From: JAZBPO01 sp963691775
Lineage (GTDB): Bacteria; Pseudomonadota; Gammaproteobacteria; Pseudomonadales; Azotimanducaceae
Assembly (NCBI GenBank): GCA_963691775.1
Contig: OY829369.1
Coordinates: 1,798,001-1,862,000, forward strand
Reading direction: 5' to 3'
Length of the DNA: 64,000 nucleotides
The position numbers were made by a program, and so were the translations under genes. A model generated the notes under the pieces. It did not search any database, was not told where the DNA came from, and was given only the letters and a program-made list of their open reading frames with translations. This document shows, piece by piece, positions 8,098 through 17,847 of this stretch (position 1 is the stretch's first letter; each line of letters starts with the position of its first letter).

Positions 8098-8103
8098 CCT
8101 CGT

Positions 8104-9468
8104 TCAGGCCCCGGCGACAGTCATGCCGTCAACCAGGACGGAACCGCAGCGGACGTTCGCCTCGCGCTCGACGTCAGCGCCCACCGCTCGAACCCCTTTG
8201 AACATCTCACGCAGATTACCCGCAACTGTGACCTCCTGAACCGGATGGACGATCCTCCCGTCCTCTACCCAGAAGCCCGCTGCGCCTCGAGAATAGTCGC
8301 CCGTAACCTGATTCACGCCCTGCCCCATGAGCTCCGTCACCAACAGGCCACGCCCCATCTCGGCAAGCAGCGCATCGCCATCAAGGCCGTCGTCACTGAC
8401 GAAGAGATTGTGCACCCCGCCGCTGTTGGCGGTGCTTTCGAGTCCGAGGCGTCGCGCCGAGTAAACGGAGAGCAGATAAGAGGCGAGACGCCCGTTCTCG
8501 ATGATTGCCTTCGCGCGAGTCGGAAGACCGTCGCCATCGAAGGCGCTGCTGCCGATGCCCGCCGCAAGATGCGGACGCTCATCGAGGGTGATCCGCTCCG
8601 GGAACAGCTGTTCGCCAAGGGCGTCACAAAGAAAGGAACCTCGACGATAGAGGGCACCGCCAGAGATCGCGGAGAGCAGGTGCCCGACGAGGCTCCCCGC
8701 GACGTCCGACGCGTACAGCACGGGGACTTCAGCGGTGGGCACGGGCCGCGCGTCGAGGCGCGCCACAGCGCGCTGCGCGGCCCGCAGGCCAATCGCCTCG
8801 GGCGCCTCGAGCGCATGGGGGCGGCGTGAGCTTCCATACCAGTAGTCGCGCTGCATCTCCGAGCCTTCGCCCGCGATCACGGAAACGCCAATGCTGTGGC
8901 GGGTGCCACATTCACTGCCGAGAAAGCCGGCCGTGTTGCCGTAGGCCCGGGCGGCCTGGAAGGTCGAAACGGAAGCGCCTTCGGAGTTCGCAATACGCGC
9001 ATCGGCACCGGTCGCGGCTTCTTCGCAGGTGCGCGCGATCGCTTCCGCAGCGCCAACGTCAAGCTTCCAATCGTGGTGCAGATCCAGATCCGGCAGCGCA
9101 CCGGCCATCAGCGCAGCGGCACCGATTCCAGCACACTCATCCACATCCGCGTGCCGCGCGATCTGCAGAGCCTTGGCCACCACGTCGCGCGCGGACCGAG
9201 CGTCAACCACCGTAGTGGAGGCAGAGCCCGTACGCTGACCGTCATAGACCGTGACGCCAAAGCCCGCATCACGCGTGAACTCGACCGTCTCGAGATCTCC
9301 CTGGCGAACCGTTACGGAGAATCCCACGGAACGCGAGACTGCAACCTCGGCGTCGCTCGCGCCCTGACGCTGCGCCTCTTCCAGCAGGCGCGCAACCTCG
9401 TCGCAAAGGGCACCCTGCTCTGCGCGCAGATCCTCTCCGCCCTGCTCTCTTCCCTCACCGCTGCTCAA
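8104..9468 (-). CDS. pmbA: PmbA/TldE metalloprotease-family subunit
   Basis: About 454 residues, the TldE-type partner of TldD. The TldD/TldE complex degrades unfolded peptides, matures microcin B17 and influences CcdA turnover. TldE lacks the metal-binding HExxxH and acts as a structural partner. Family features: EVAVSRSVGFSVTVRQGDLE near the start and RGAAGFWVEDGRIVHPVQEVTVAGN near the end. I favour TTG 9468, 5 nt after GGGAGG (9474-9479). The GTG at 9474 overlaps that ribosome site and so is less likely. Divergent from yjgA across about 43 nt. Confidence 0.94.
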   Translation of the reverse strand: MSSGEGREQGGEDLRAEQGALCDEVARLLEEAQRQGASDAEVAVSRSVGFSVTVRQGDLETVEFTRDAGFGVTVYDGQRTGSASTTVVDARSARDVVAKALQIARHADVDECAGIGAAALMAGALPDLDLHHDWKLDVGAAEAIARTCEEAATGADARIANSEGASVSTFQAARAYGNTAGFLGSECGTRHSIGVSVIAGEGSEMQRDYWYGSSRRPHALEAPEAIGLRAAQRAVARLDARPVPTAEVPVLYASDVAGSLVGHLLSAISGGALYRRGSFLCDALGEQLFPERITLDERPHLAAGIGSSAFDGDGLPTRAKAIIENGRLASYLLSVYSARRLGLESTANSGGVHNLFVSDDGLDGDALLAEMGRGLLVTELMGQGVNQVTGDYSRGAAGFWVEDGRIVHPVQEVTVAGNLREMFKGVRAVGADVEREANVRCGSVLVDGMTVAGA

Positions 9469-9511
9469 GACCACCTCCCGAACGTTAAACTGCCGTCGTC
9501 AGCTCCTGCGG

Positions 9512-10075
9512 ATGCACTCCTTGAACGACGAATTCGAACCCACAGACTTCGACGAAGCGCCCTCGAAAACTCAGATCAAGCGCGAAATGCATGCGCTCCG
9601 CGATCTTGGTGAACGCATCGCGACGCTGCCGCGCAAACAGCGCGACGCCCTGCCCAAGAGTGCACGGCTGGCCGCTGCGCTCGAGGAGTTCGACCGCATC
9701 AGGGCCCGGGAAGCGCGCCGCCGCCATCTTTCCTTCATCGGCAAGGTGCTGCGCGAGGAAGACCTCGACGCCATCCATGCGCAACTGGAACTCCTCGACG
9801 CCTCGAGCGCCGCGAACGTTCGTGCACAACATGCGCTGGAAGCCTGGCGTGACGCCCTCATCGAATCCGACGCCCCCCTCGAGGCGCTCATCGAACGCTG
9901 GCCCAGGATCGATCGCCCGCGCCTGCGCAACGCTGTGCGCGCCGCCCGCCGTGAGGCCCAGACGCATGCAGATGGCCCGCCCCAGAAACGCCGCTTCCGC
10001 GAGCTTTTCCAGTTGCTGCGCGAAGAAACGGCCCAGGGCGCGGGGCTGGCGCCGCCCCCGCGCACCGGCGATTGA
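9512..10075 (+). CDS. yjgA: YjgA/DarP, 50S assembly-associated protein (DUF615)
   Basis: A 187-residue basic, helical protein of the DUF615 family. E. coli YjgA (DarP) binds late 50S intermediates. Typical features are SKTQIKREMHALRDLGERI, then LPKSARLAAALEEFDRIR, and the terminal KRRFRELFQLLRE. It is the only plus-strand gene between pmbA and tldD, and in Pseudomonas the same three genes are neighbours. Ribosome site weak; a TTG at 9521 is an alternative start. Confidence 0.93.
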   Translation: MHSLNDEFEPTDFDEAPSKTQIKREMHALRDLGERIATLPRKQRDALPKSARLAAALEEFDRIRAREARRRHLSFIGKVLREEDLDAIHAQLELLDASSAANVRAQHALEAWRDALIESDAPLEALIERWPRIDRPRLRNAVRAARREAQTHADGPPQKRRFRELFQLLREETAQGAGLAPPPRTGD

Positions 10076-10098
10076 CTGCACCGGGCGAGCACACACGT

Positions 10099-11553
10099 TC
10101 AGCGCGCCGTGCCGCCGACCGTCACCGCATCAATACGCAGCGTGGGCTGCCCGACTCCAACCGGCACGGACTGCCCCTCCTTGCCACAGACGCCTACGCC
10201 GGTATCAAGAGCGAGGTCGTTGCCAACCATGCTGATGCGCTGCATCACCTCCGGGCCGTTACCGATGAGCGTCGCGCCGCGAACGGGCGTGGTGAGCTTG
10301 CCCTTCTCAACGAGCCAGGCTTCCGTTGTAGAAAACACGAACTTGCCCGAGGTGATGTCGACCTGCCCGCCGCCGAAATTCGGCGCGTACAGACCATGAT
10401 CGACCGACGCGAGGATTTCTTCCGGGTCTGATGCGCCCGCCAGCATGAAGGTGTTGGTCATACGCGGCATGGGCAAATGGGCGTAGGACTGGCGGCGCCC
10501 GTTCCCCGTCGGCGCCACGCCGGACAGGCGCGCGTTGAGGCGATCCTGCATGTAAGCGCGAAGAATCCCGTTCTCGATAAGCACCGTGCGCCCAGTCGGC
10601 GTGCCTTCATCATCGACGGTGAGGGAACCCCTTCGGCCGGGCATGTCGCCCTGATCAATGACCGTGCACAGCGGCGAAGCCACCTGCTCACCAATGCGGC
10701 CGGCGAAGGTCGAGGTGCCCTTGCGGTTGAAATCGCCCTCCAGGCCGTGGCCGACAGCCTCGTGCAGGAGGACGCCCGGCCAGCCCGGACCGAGCACCAC
10801 CGGCATGGCACCGGCCGGAGCGTCGACCGCATCTAGGGCGAGCAGCGCCCCGCGAACCGCTTCGCGTACCCAGAAGTCGATATCCGGCTCGCGCGCCGGG
10901 TCGATCAGCTCCGCATAGGTGATTCGACCACCCCCGCCGGCGCTGCCGCGCTCGCGGCGGCCATCCCGCTCCGCGATGACGGAAACGTTGAAGCGCACGA
11001 GGGGCCGAACATCGGCCGCCAGCGTGCCATCGGACGCAAGCACCAGCACGACGTCGTGCACGGCCGCAAGACTTGCGCTCACCTGCGTGATAGCAGGATC
11101 GAGACTGCGCGCGAGGCGGTCGACCCGCTCGAGGAGGGCCGTCTTTTCTCCATCGCTGATGCTCGTGAGCGGATCGGATCCGGTGTACAGCGCGGGTGCA
11201 TCAGCGCGTTTCAGCGCGAACCGCCCGGTTCCTTCGCTGCCGCTGCGGGCGATCTGACGTGCTGCCCCAGCTGCCTGCACGAGCGCCCTGGCGGACAGAT
11301 CATCTGAACAGGCAAAGCCTGTTCGCTCCCCGGCGACGGCGCGCAGGCCCACGCCTCTGTCGATCGAGAAGCTGCCGTCCCGGACGATGCCATCTTCGAG
11401 CATCCAGGACTCGCTGCGAGAGTGTTGAAGATAGATATCCGCGTAGTCGATCTGCGGCGAGAGCATGTCACCTACGACGCGTTCGAGGGCGGATGCATCG
11501 AGTTCAGCCGGCGCGAGAAGCTCGCGCTCGGCGATTGCGAGCGTGTCGCTCAA
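10099..11553 (-). CDS. tldD: TldD metalloprotease
   Basis: Catalytic zinc-protease subunit of the TldD/TldE complex, 484 residues (E. coli 481). The metal-binding motif is LLHEAVGHGLEGDF (HExxxH), and the C-terminal VRGATLIGNGPEVMQRI block is present. The frame stays open far upstream, but that sequence is antisense-like shadow of yhdP. The true start is TTG 11553, one base after the yhdP stop, with GAGGAA at 11561-11566 (7-nt spacing). It is thus translationally coupled to yhdP. Last gene of the mre-maf-rng-yhdP-tldD run, converging on yjgA. Confidence 0.95.
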   Translation of the reverse strand: MSDTLAIAERELLAPAELDASALERVVGDMLSPQIDYADIYLQHSRSESWMLEDGIVRDGSFSIDRGVGLRAVAGERTGFACSDDLSARALVQAAGAARQIARSGSEGTGRFALKRADAPALYTGSDPLTSISDGEKTALLERVDRLARSLDPAITQVSASLAAVHDVVLVLASDGTLAADVRPLVRFNVSVIAERDGRRERGSAGGGGRITYAELIDPAREPDIDFWVREAVRGALLALDAVDAPAGAMPVVLGPGWPGVLLHEAVGHGLEGDFNRKGTSTFAGRIGEQVASPLCTVIDQGDMPGRRGSLTVDDEGTPTGRTVLIENGILRAYMQDRLNARLSGVAPTGNGRRQSYAHLPMPRMTNTFMLAGASDPEEILASVDHGLYAPNFGGGQVDITSGKFVFSTTEAWLVEKGKLTTPVRGATLIGNGPEVMQRISMVGNDLALDTGVGVCGKEGQSVPVGVGQPTLRIDAVTVGGTAR

Positions 11554-11554
11554 G

Positions 11555-14500
11555 TCAGGGTTCCTCGGATGAACTATCGATCGGCTCGGCAACTGCAGCG
11601 AGCGGCTCATTCGGCGCCGGACCGGTACCGGCTTCAGCCGGAGCCTCGACGCCCTGATCGGCCGGCTCTGAAACTCCGACCTCGTTGTTGAAGATCGTAT
11701 CAAAGACGACCTCCGGTTCATCGACCGTGCCGCCGATGCGGTAGCGGGCACTCGAATACTTGTCGATCTGGTCCCGAAAGATCCTTTCGGCAACCATGAC
11801 GCCGGCGCCCGCAAGCGGATTCGCGAAGAGCGCCGCATAAGCAGCCGCCCACGGCAGGTTCTTGCTCACGGGCAGCGTGACCACAAGCTCACCATCGAGT
11901 GCCCGCGACGCTATTTCCAGATCACCCGTGACAACGATGCTGCTCTGAGGTCCGACGATCCGCACGGGCGCCGACGTCATGAGGCGCCCTTCACCGAGGC
12001 TGAGCACCCCATCGATCTCCTCGAAGGCCACGCCACGCTGGAAAATGTCGGAGAAATCGAAGCGCATGCGACGTGCGATCGCATCCACGTTGAGAAGGCC
12101 GACCATGCGCAGAGGCCCGCCACCGGCCTCGATCTCCATGAAGCGACCGCGTGCGACGTCCAGGGTCAGGGTCCCATCCAGCGATTCGAGCTCTGGCGCG
12201 TCCAGCGGACCCTCCCATCCGACGTCGAGCCCGAAGGCAAAGGCGTCGGCCGACACGGTCGGCGCAAAACCAAATCGTTCGAGCGTGCGTTCCGCATCGT
12301 CGCCGCGCAGTTCTCCCCGGATCCGCGTGGCCGGCCAGGGCACCAGGGTCATCTCGATCTCGGCGCGGCCCTCGGCGTCCGGGCCGAACACGAGACCCCG
12401 TCCAGCGGCGTCGATGTCAGCAAGGCGAATACCGTCCGCGTACGGGCGCACGTCGAAGCGTGCCGTCCCGAGCGCCTCACCGTGGTCGGAGAACGCGGCT
12501 ATCGAAACGTCCATGGCCGGCACGGTGGCAGGATCAAGATCCGCAAGCAGCAGAGCAAGCGCATCGCTCGTGGCGTCGCTGTCGGCATCGCCCTCGACGC
12601 CCGCGACGGGCTCCAGCGGACGCTCTGGATCAAGGGGCAGATCCAGGCGATCGAGCACGAGCGTCAAGGGGCGATCGTCCTCGGGAACGATGAGATGCCC
12701 AAGCACCCGCTCCGCGTCGAAGCCGAGCCTCATCTCCGACAAGAAGCCAGTAAGCGTTATCTCCGCTGGCCCGAATCGCTGGGTGTCCCAGCGCGTGTCG
12801 TCTACCGCAAGCCGGAAATCCAGAAGCAGATCATCAACAGAGGACCGCGCATCCCCGCCCTTGAGAACGATCGCGTCCTGCTCCCAGCGTTCGACGGCAT
12901 CAAGCCAGGCGCCGACCTCGAGATGTTCCGCCCGCCCCACCGCGGCCAGGCCGGAAGACGGAGGCTCCGGCAAGGGCGCATCGAGGGCGAGCACGCCTCG
13001 CTCAAGGTCGCCGTTCACGAACACCATGCGAGAAGCAAACGCGCCCCAGCGTGTGCGCAGGTCAAGCGCCGCATCCGGGGCAACGCTCAGATCCAGCCGC
13101 AGCGGCGCCGCGGGGGCCGCGAGCGGCGGCGGCAGATTGGTGATGAAGCCGTGATCGCCCGCCGACGAGGTCGGGCTTGCGACGGAAAGCTTCGACGTCC
13201 CGTCCGGCAGGATTCGCAGGTTTCCGGCGTAAGGTGCCCGCCCAGCAAGGCGCGCCAGCACATCGACACCCAACCAGCTTGAAATGGCACGCCCGTCCGC
13301 CTCACCGTTCGCGCGCACCACGAGACCAACGTCCGCCGCATCCATATCGCCTTCGACCGTCAATGCAACCGGCCCGCCAAAGAGCTCTGCCTCGAGGCCC
13401 TCGCCCGCGATGAGGCCCGGATGCCGATAGGTCAGGTGGCCCGCGAAGTTCTGCAGATCAACGTCGGCCTGACCGACGTGCAGGCGCTCCAGAAGCAGAT
13501 CCGCATCGATGTCGAGATGTTCCACCAAGCGGCCGTCGAGCGGCACACGCATGTCATAAAGGAAATCGACCGAGCCAAGCGCCGACCAGCCGTCCTCGAG
13601 GAACTCGAACGTATCGCCGACCGGCGCAGCACGAAGGAAGTCGAGCACTCCATTGCCGTCTCCGCGACCCTTGCCGCGTATCAAAACCTCGTTACCGGTC
13701 GCCCCTCGCGGCGCCCGCGGATCACGCGGTACGGAGAGCGCAACGCGCTCGATCTCGAGACCCGCGATCCGTCCGCTGCTCAGCGTGCCGCGAACGCCAT
13801 CACTCGCTACGAGTACGCGCCCGTTGACCGATGTCGCCGTTGGCCACGCCGGATCGAAGGCAATCCGCCCGGCACGCATATCCCCCCAGATCGCCGTCGC
13901 CCGGTCGACGGCCATACGCTGCCTGACGGCACCGTTGAGAACGATCCCACCACGATCGAGGCGGCCGGCACGAACTGCAGAACTCAGCCAATCGCGAAGC
14001 TTCGAATCGAGCTTGGTCGGCAGGAAGGCTTCCGTGAAAGCCGCATCGGCCCCTTCAACGCCCATCATCAGCGCGATTCGGCGCTCATGCGGGTCCTGGG
14101 GCAGGTGCATGGCGAAACTGCCGCGAATGCGGCCCTGAGGCCCCACGATATCGATGGCTTCGCTGCGGAGCTGCAGACCGGCTGGATCAAATCGAAGGTC
14201 GGCGCGACCGATGGCCCTGTCGTAGCGCCAGCCTTCCGGGAAAACGTCGTTGAAGTGAAGGTAGAAACCATCACTGTCGAGGTCCAGCCATGCGCCACGG
14301 TCGTAAACCACCGCGGTCGTATCGACACCGCGGACCGTCGGGACGCCACGATATCCACGCAGCGCGACGTCCATGAGTTGCGCAGACACGGCCCCTTGCC
14401 GGGCCTCGGGATCCAATACGAACGCCGCGCGCGCAATGCGCGCCTTCGGCTTGAGATTGTCCAGCCAGCGCTGCGCACGCTCTTCGAGGAGCCCTGAGCC

Positions 14501-15646
14501 GTCGGCGATCCTTGCAAGCGATTCGACGTCCAGGGGTCCGAGCGTACCGAACACCCGATGCGGTCCTTCCACTGCTGATCGCAGCGCGACGCGCATGCCC
14601 TTCAGATCGATCAGCTCATCGATTATCTGCGCCTGAAGCGAACGCACCCGTAGATCACCGACGCCGCCGGCGTGGAAATGCCCCTCCAGATCTGTCCTGA
14701 AATTGCGGACCTCTATGCTTTCTTCAGGCAGGCGTAGGCCGATGCGCGCAGCGTCTGCATGCACGGCGAAGGTCGTGCCGCGAGCAGGATTCACATCAGC
14801 GCGCAGACGCAGGCGCTCGAGCACGCCGTCGATGCCGACCGCGCTCGCGCCGCCAAGTACCTTCAACGCCGCCAGGTCAACATCGCTTGCCTCAAGCAGG
14901 ACGCGGCCCGCCCGCGCAGACGGATCGAGCGGGTTACCGTCGAGATCCATTTCCAGGCGCAAGGCACCAGCCGCAGCGCCAGCCATCTGCACGCGGGCCT
15001 GCAGAGACACCCGATGTTCGAAAGCATTGCCCACCGTGGCGACGCGGCCATCCAGGCGCGCCAGTGGCGTCGCATCAGCGGCCGCGCCGGCGGCAAAGAC
15101 TTCAACGCGACCGCCGCGAAGTTCCACGTGATCGCTGTCGTAGAAGAAGGATACGACCGGCTCGATATCGAGTGCTGCACTGCCTGTTCCGTTACGCAGG
15201 CGGATGCCGTTTTCATCCTGCTCGAGCGCGACACGCAGCCCTTCGACGATCAGGTCGGCAGCGACGGCGCGGCGGCGCAGCAGCGCCTCGGTGACGTCGA
15301 TGCGCAGTACAAGGCGCTCCGCCGACAGCACCTCGCACCCGTCGCGCGACAGCTCTACGCCATCGATTTCCAGGACCGGAAACCAGTCAAGAAAACGCCC
15401 GTTCAGGCGAGCGATATGCACGTCGAAGCCCGTGGCATCGCTGATGCGGGCTGCGACCGCATCTTCTGCGCCGTCCAGCTGGGCGCTCAGTATTCGCCCA
15501 GAAACGGATAGAAGCGCGAGGCCGACAAAGGTCCAGGCGAGCGCCCAGGGCACAACGACGCGGAACAATTGGGCGAGTGGCCCGCGGGTAGGTTCGGGGC
15601 CAGGGGCGCGCTGCCCGAACGCGTCGCGCGCGTCCTCACCGCTCAC
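11555..15646 (-). CDS. yhdP: YhdP-family AsmA-like lipid-transport protein
   Basis: A 1363-residue envelope protein with one N-terminal membrane helix (about residues 30-52, VVPWALAWTFVGLALLSVSG) and a very long periplasmic beta-rich DUF3971/AsmA-like region. In E. coli YhdP (1266 aa), with TamB and YdbH, carries phospholipids to the outer membrane as a bridge-like protein. The C-terminal block LDGTLTLDVARGRFMEIEAG and LNVDAIARRMRFDFSDIFQRG is the conserved AsmA_2 part. The GTG start at 15646 lies 45 nt after rng. The Pro/Glu/Ala-rich last 40 residues are unlikely to be structured. Confidence 0.93.
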   Translation of the reverse strand: MSGEDARDAFGQRAPGPEPTRGPLAQLFRVVVPWALAWTFVGLALLSVSGRILSAQLDGAEDAVAARISDATGFDVHIARLNGRFLDWFPVLEIDGVELSRDGCEVLSAERLVLRIDVTEALLRRRAVAADLIVEGLRVALEQDENGIRLRNGTGSAALDIEPVVSFFYDSDHVELRGGRVEVFAAGAAADATPLARLDGRVATVGNAFEHRVSLQARVQMAGAAAGALRLEMDLDGNPLDPSARAGRVLLEASDVDLAALKVLGGASAVGIDGVLERLRLRADVNPARGTTFAVHADAARIGLRLPEESIEVRNFRTDLEGHFHAGGVGDLRVRSLQAQIIDELIDLKGMRVALRSAVEGPHRVFGTLGPLDVESLARIADGSGLLEERAQRWLDNLKPKARIARAAFVLDPEARQGAVSAQLMDVALRGYRGVPTVRGVDTTAVVYDRGAWLDLDSDGFYLHFNDVFPEGWRYDRAIGRADLRFDPAGLQLRSEAIDIVGPQGRIRGSFAMHLPQDPHERRIALMMGVEGADAAFTEAFLPTKLDSKLRDWLSSAVRAGRLDRGGIVLNGAVRQRMAVDRATAIWGDMRAGRIAFDPAWPTATSVNGRVLVASDGVRGTLSSGRIAGLEIERVALSVPRDPRAPRGATGNEVLIRGKGRGDGNGVLDFLRAAPVGDTFEFLEDGWSALGSVDFLYDMRVPLDGRLVEHLDIDADLLLERLHVGQADVDLQNFAGHLTYRHPGLIAGEGLEAELFGGPVALTVEGDMDAADVGLVVRANGEADGRAISSWLGVDVLARLAGRAPYAGNLRILPDGTSKLSVASPTSSAGDHGFITNLPPPLAAPAAPLRLDLSVAPDAALDLRTRWGAFASRMVFVNGDLERGVLALDAPLPEPPSSGLAAVGRAEHLEVGAWLDAVERWEQDAIVLKGGDARSSVDDLLLDFRLAVDDTRWDTQRFGPAEITLTGFLSEMRLGFDAERVLGHLIVPEDDRPLTLVLDRLDLPLDPERPLEPVAGVEGDADSDATSDALALLLADLDPATVPAMDVSIAAFSDHGEALGTARFDVRPYADGIRLADIDAAGRGLVFGPDAEGRAEIEMTLVPWPATRIRGELRGDDAERTLERFGFAPTVSADAFAFGLDVGWEGPLDAPELESLDGTLTLDVARGRFMEIEAGGGPLRMVGLLNVDAIARRMRFDFSDIFQRGVAFEEIDGVLSLGEGRLMTSAPVRIVGPQSSIVVTGDLEIASRALDGELVVTLPVSKNLPWAAAYAALFANPLAGAGVMVAERIFRDQIDKYSSARYRIGGTVDEPEVVFDTIFNNEVGVSEPADQGVEAPAEAGTGPAPNEPLAAVAEPIDSSSEEP

Positions 15647-15691
15647 GGTTGGGGCCTCGCGAAGCTGTCCCGATAGGGGCTCACGGCGCGC

Positions 15692-17200
15692 TCAGCTCAG
15701 GTCCTGCAGGCCGACGACATCGAAGTCCTCGACGCCATAGGACGGCTCCAGCTGCAGACGGATCGAGCGGCCGACATGCTCGGCCAGGGCCGCGAGGGCA
15801 TCCGCGTCCTCGTCGAGAAGGCGGTCAAGGACGGACTGACCTGCGCGCACGAGATAGGCCGATCCGCTCACGTCTTCGCGCCGACGCGCATCGCGCTGCA
15901 CCGTTCGGAAGATCTCGAAGCACACGCTCTCGGCGCGGCGCAGGTAACCGCGTCCGTCGCAGGTTTCGCAGGGCGCGCAGAGCTGCTGGCGCAGAGATTC
16001 GCGCGTGCGCTTGCGCGAGAGTTCCACGAGGCCGAGTTCGGAGATGCCGAAAACCCGGATGCGTGCGGGATCGCCTTCTGCGGCTTTCTCGAGCGCACGG
16101 ACGACGCTGCGCTGATGTTCCGGATCCTCCATGTCGATGAAGTCGATCACGACGATGCCTCCGAGATTGCGCAGGCGAAGCTGTCGCGGAATCGCGGCCG
16201 CAGCTTCCAGGTTCGCCTTGAACACCGTGTCCTCAAGGTTTCGAGCACCTACATAACCACCGGTGTTCACGTCGATGGTGGTCATCGCCTCGGTCTGTTC
16301 GATGACCAGGTGTCCGCCGCACTTCAGCGGTACGCGACGGGATAGGGCACGAGAAATTTCCGCCTCGACGCCCGCCCCATCAAACAGCGGCGTCGGCGCC
16401 TGGTGGTGATGCAGACGGGCGTTGAGCTCCGGCAGGAACCGCTCGGCATAGCGACGCATGGCCGCGTGCGTGTCAGGGCAGTCGATACGGATCGCGTCAA
16501 CGGACCTATCAACGAGATCACGCAGCACGCGCACCTGCACGGGCAGCTCCTCGTACACAAGACTGGAGCCGACAAGATCATGGCGGCAACCATCGATCCT
16601 TTCCCAGCTGCGCACCAGGAATGCCATGTCCGCCGCGATCTCCGCTGCCTGCGCACCATCGGCAACCGTGCGTACGATGAAACCGAAGCCCTCGGGCACC
16701 TCTGCGCTCGCCCGCGCGGCTTCCACCTCGGCGCGCAGCCGCTCGCGCTCCGTTTCGTCTTCGATACGCTGGGACACCCCGATGTGTGCCGAGAACGGCA
16801 TCAGCACGAGGTAGCGAGACGGCAGCGCGAGATGGGTCGTCAGGCGAGCGCCCTTGGAAGAGATAGGGTCCTTCGCGACCTGCACGAGTACGCGATCCCC
16901 TTCGCCGAGCAGGCGTTCGATTAGGGGTGCATCGTCGCCTGCCACGCGCGCGGCCTCCACCGCCGGCCAATGGCTACCGCGAATGTCCTTGGCGTGCAGA
17001 AAACCGGGCCGCTCCAGGCCGACATCCACGAACGCTGCTTGCATGCCGGGCAAGACACGAACCACGCGGCCGCTGTAAATGTTGCCAGTGACAGAAGCGG
17101 CGTTGGCGCGTGCGAGGTGCAATTCCTGGAGCTGGCCGCCTTCGAGGACGGCGACGCGCGTTTCGAAGGTCTCGACGTTGACGAGCACTTCCTGCGTCAT
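15692..17200 (-). CDS. rng: Ribonuclease G
   Basis: Endoribonuclease of the RNase E/G family that matures the 16S rRNA 5' end and trims mRNAs; 502 residues (E. coli 489). The S1-domain region is near residues 38-120 (SGRVVRVLPGMQAAFVDVGLERPGFLHAKD). The DNase I-like catalytic core includes TTIDVNTGGYVGARNLED and GGIVVIDFIDM, with the catalytic aspartates. The zinc-link CxxC-type cluster is in CAPCETCDGRGYL. There is no long acidic C-terminal scaffold, so it is RNase G and not RNase E. Preceded by maf with a 16-nt gap. Confidence 0.97.
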   Translation of the reverse strand: MTQEVLVNVETFETRVAVLEGGQLQELHLARANAASVTGNIYSGRVVRVLPGMQAAFVDVGLERPGFLHAKDIRGSHWPAVEAARVAGDDAPLIERLLGEGDRVLVQVAKDPISSKGARLTTHLALPSRYLVLMPFSAHIGVSQRIEDETERERLRAEVEAARASAEVPEGFGFIVRTVADGAQAAEIAADMAFLVRSWERIDGCRHDLVGSSLVYEELPVQVRVLRDLVDRSVDAIRIDCPDTHAAMRRYAERFLPELNARLHHHQAPTPLFDGAGVEAEISRALSRRVPLKCGGHLVIEQTEAMTTIDVNTGGYVGARNLEDTVFKANLEAAAAIPRQLRLRNLGGIVVIDFIDMEDPEHQRSVVRALEKAAEGDPARIRVFGISELGLVELSRKRTRESLRQQLCAPCETCDGRGYLRRAESVCFEIFRTVQRDARRREDVSGSAYLVRAGQSVLDRLLDEDADALAALAEHVGRSIRLQLEPSYGVEDFDVVGLQDLS

Positions 17201-17216
17201 CTTCCGGCGATCCTCT

Positions 17217-17846
17217 TCATCGGTGTGGAACGCGATGGCGCCAGACGTCGACGCCGGCCGCTCGAAGGAGCGCCTCGGTCTCGGCGACAGGCAAACCCAT
17301 TACGCCGGAGTAACTGCCCTCGAGGGACGCAACGAATATACCGCCGATACCCTGGATACCGTACGCGCCCGCTTTGTCACGGGGTTCTCCGGTGGCCCAG
17401 TAGGCTTCGGCTTCCGGCGCTTCTATGGCCCGGAATCGTACCCGCGATCGACTGACCACGACCTGAACGGTTTCGTGTACCAAGGCTACGCCCGTAAGCA
17501 CTTCGTGCGTACTGCCCGACAATCGGTCGAGCATGCAAAGCGCCTCTGCACGATCCCGCGGCTTGCCCAGCACCTCGCCGCCCAGCACCACAATCGTGTC
17601 TGCTCCCAGCACGGGTAGCTGAAAGCCTGCGGCCTCTTCACGGAGCTGCCCGTGCACGGCATCGGCCTTGCTGCGGGCCAGACGTTCGACGAGATCGCTC
17701 GGCGCTTCGCCTGCGTAAGGCGTCTCGTCGACGTCAGCCGCGCGCACATGAACCTTCAGTCCGAGCCCTAGAAGCAATTCGCGACGCCGCGGAGACCCAG
17801 AGGCGAGCACGAGCTGCGGGCCGACGTCCGTCGTCAGTGAGGACAC
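17217..17846 (-). CDS. maf: Maf-family nucleotide pyrophosphatase
   Basis: House-cleaning nucleoside triphosphate pyrophosphatase of about 209 residues (YhdE-like, probably dTTP/UTP). The signature LVLASGSPRRRELLLGLG is near residue 12, with GADTIVVLGGEVLGKP and GAYGIQGIGG following. The frame extends upstream into mreD. The likely start is GTG 17846, inside the mreD stop region (stop 17848-17850), giving a normal length and translational coupling. Confidence 0.94.
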   Translation of the reverse strand: MSSLTTDVGPQLVLASGSPRRRELLLGLGLKVHVRAADVDETPYAGEAPSDLVERLARSKADAVHGQLREEAAGFQLPVLGADTIVVLGGEVLGKPRDRAEALCMLDRLSGSTHEVLTGVALVHETVQVVVSRSRVRFRAIEAPEAEAYWATGEPRDKAGAYGIQGIGGIFVASLEGSYSGVMGLPVAETEALLRAAGVDVWRHRVPHR

Positions 17847-17847
17847 C

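Noticed and set aside
11554..11838. Upstream extension of tldD to a 579-residue protein
   Set aside because: The added 95 residues are Arg/Ser-rich shadow of yhdP; TTG 11553 with GAGGAA gives the normal TldD length.
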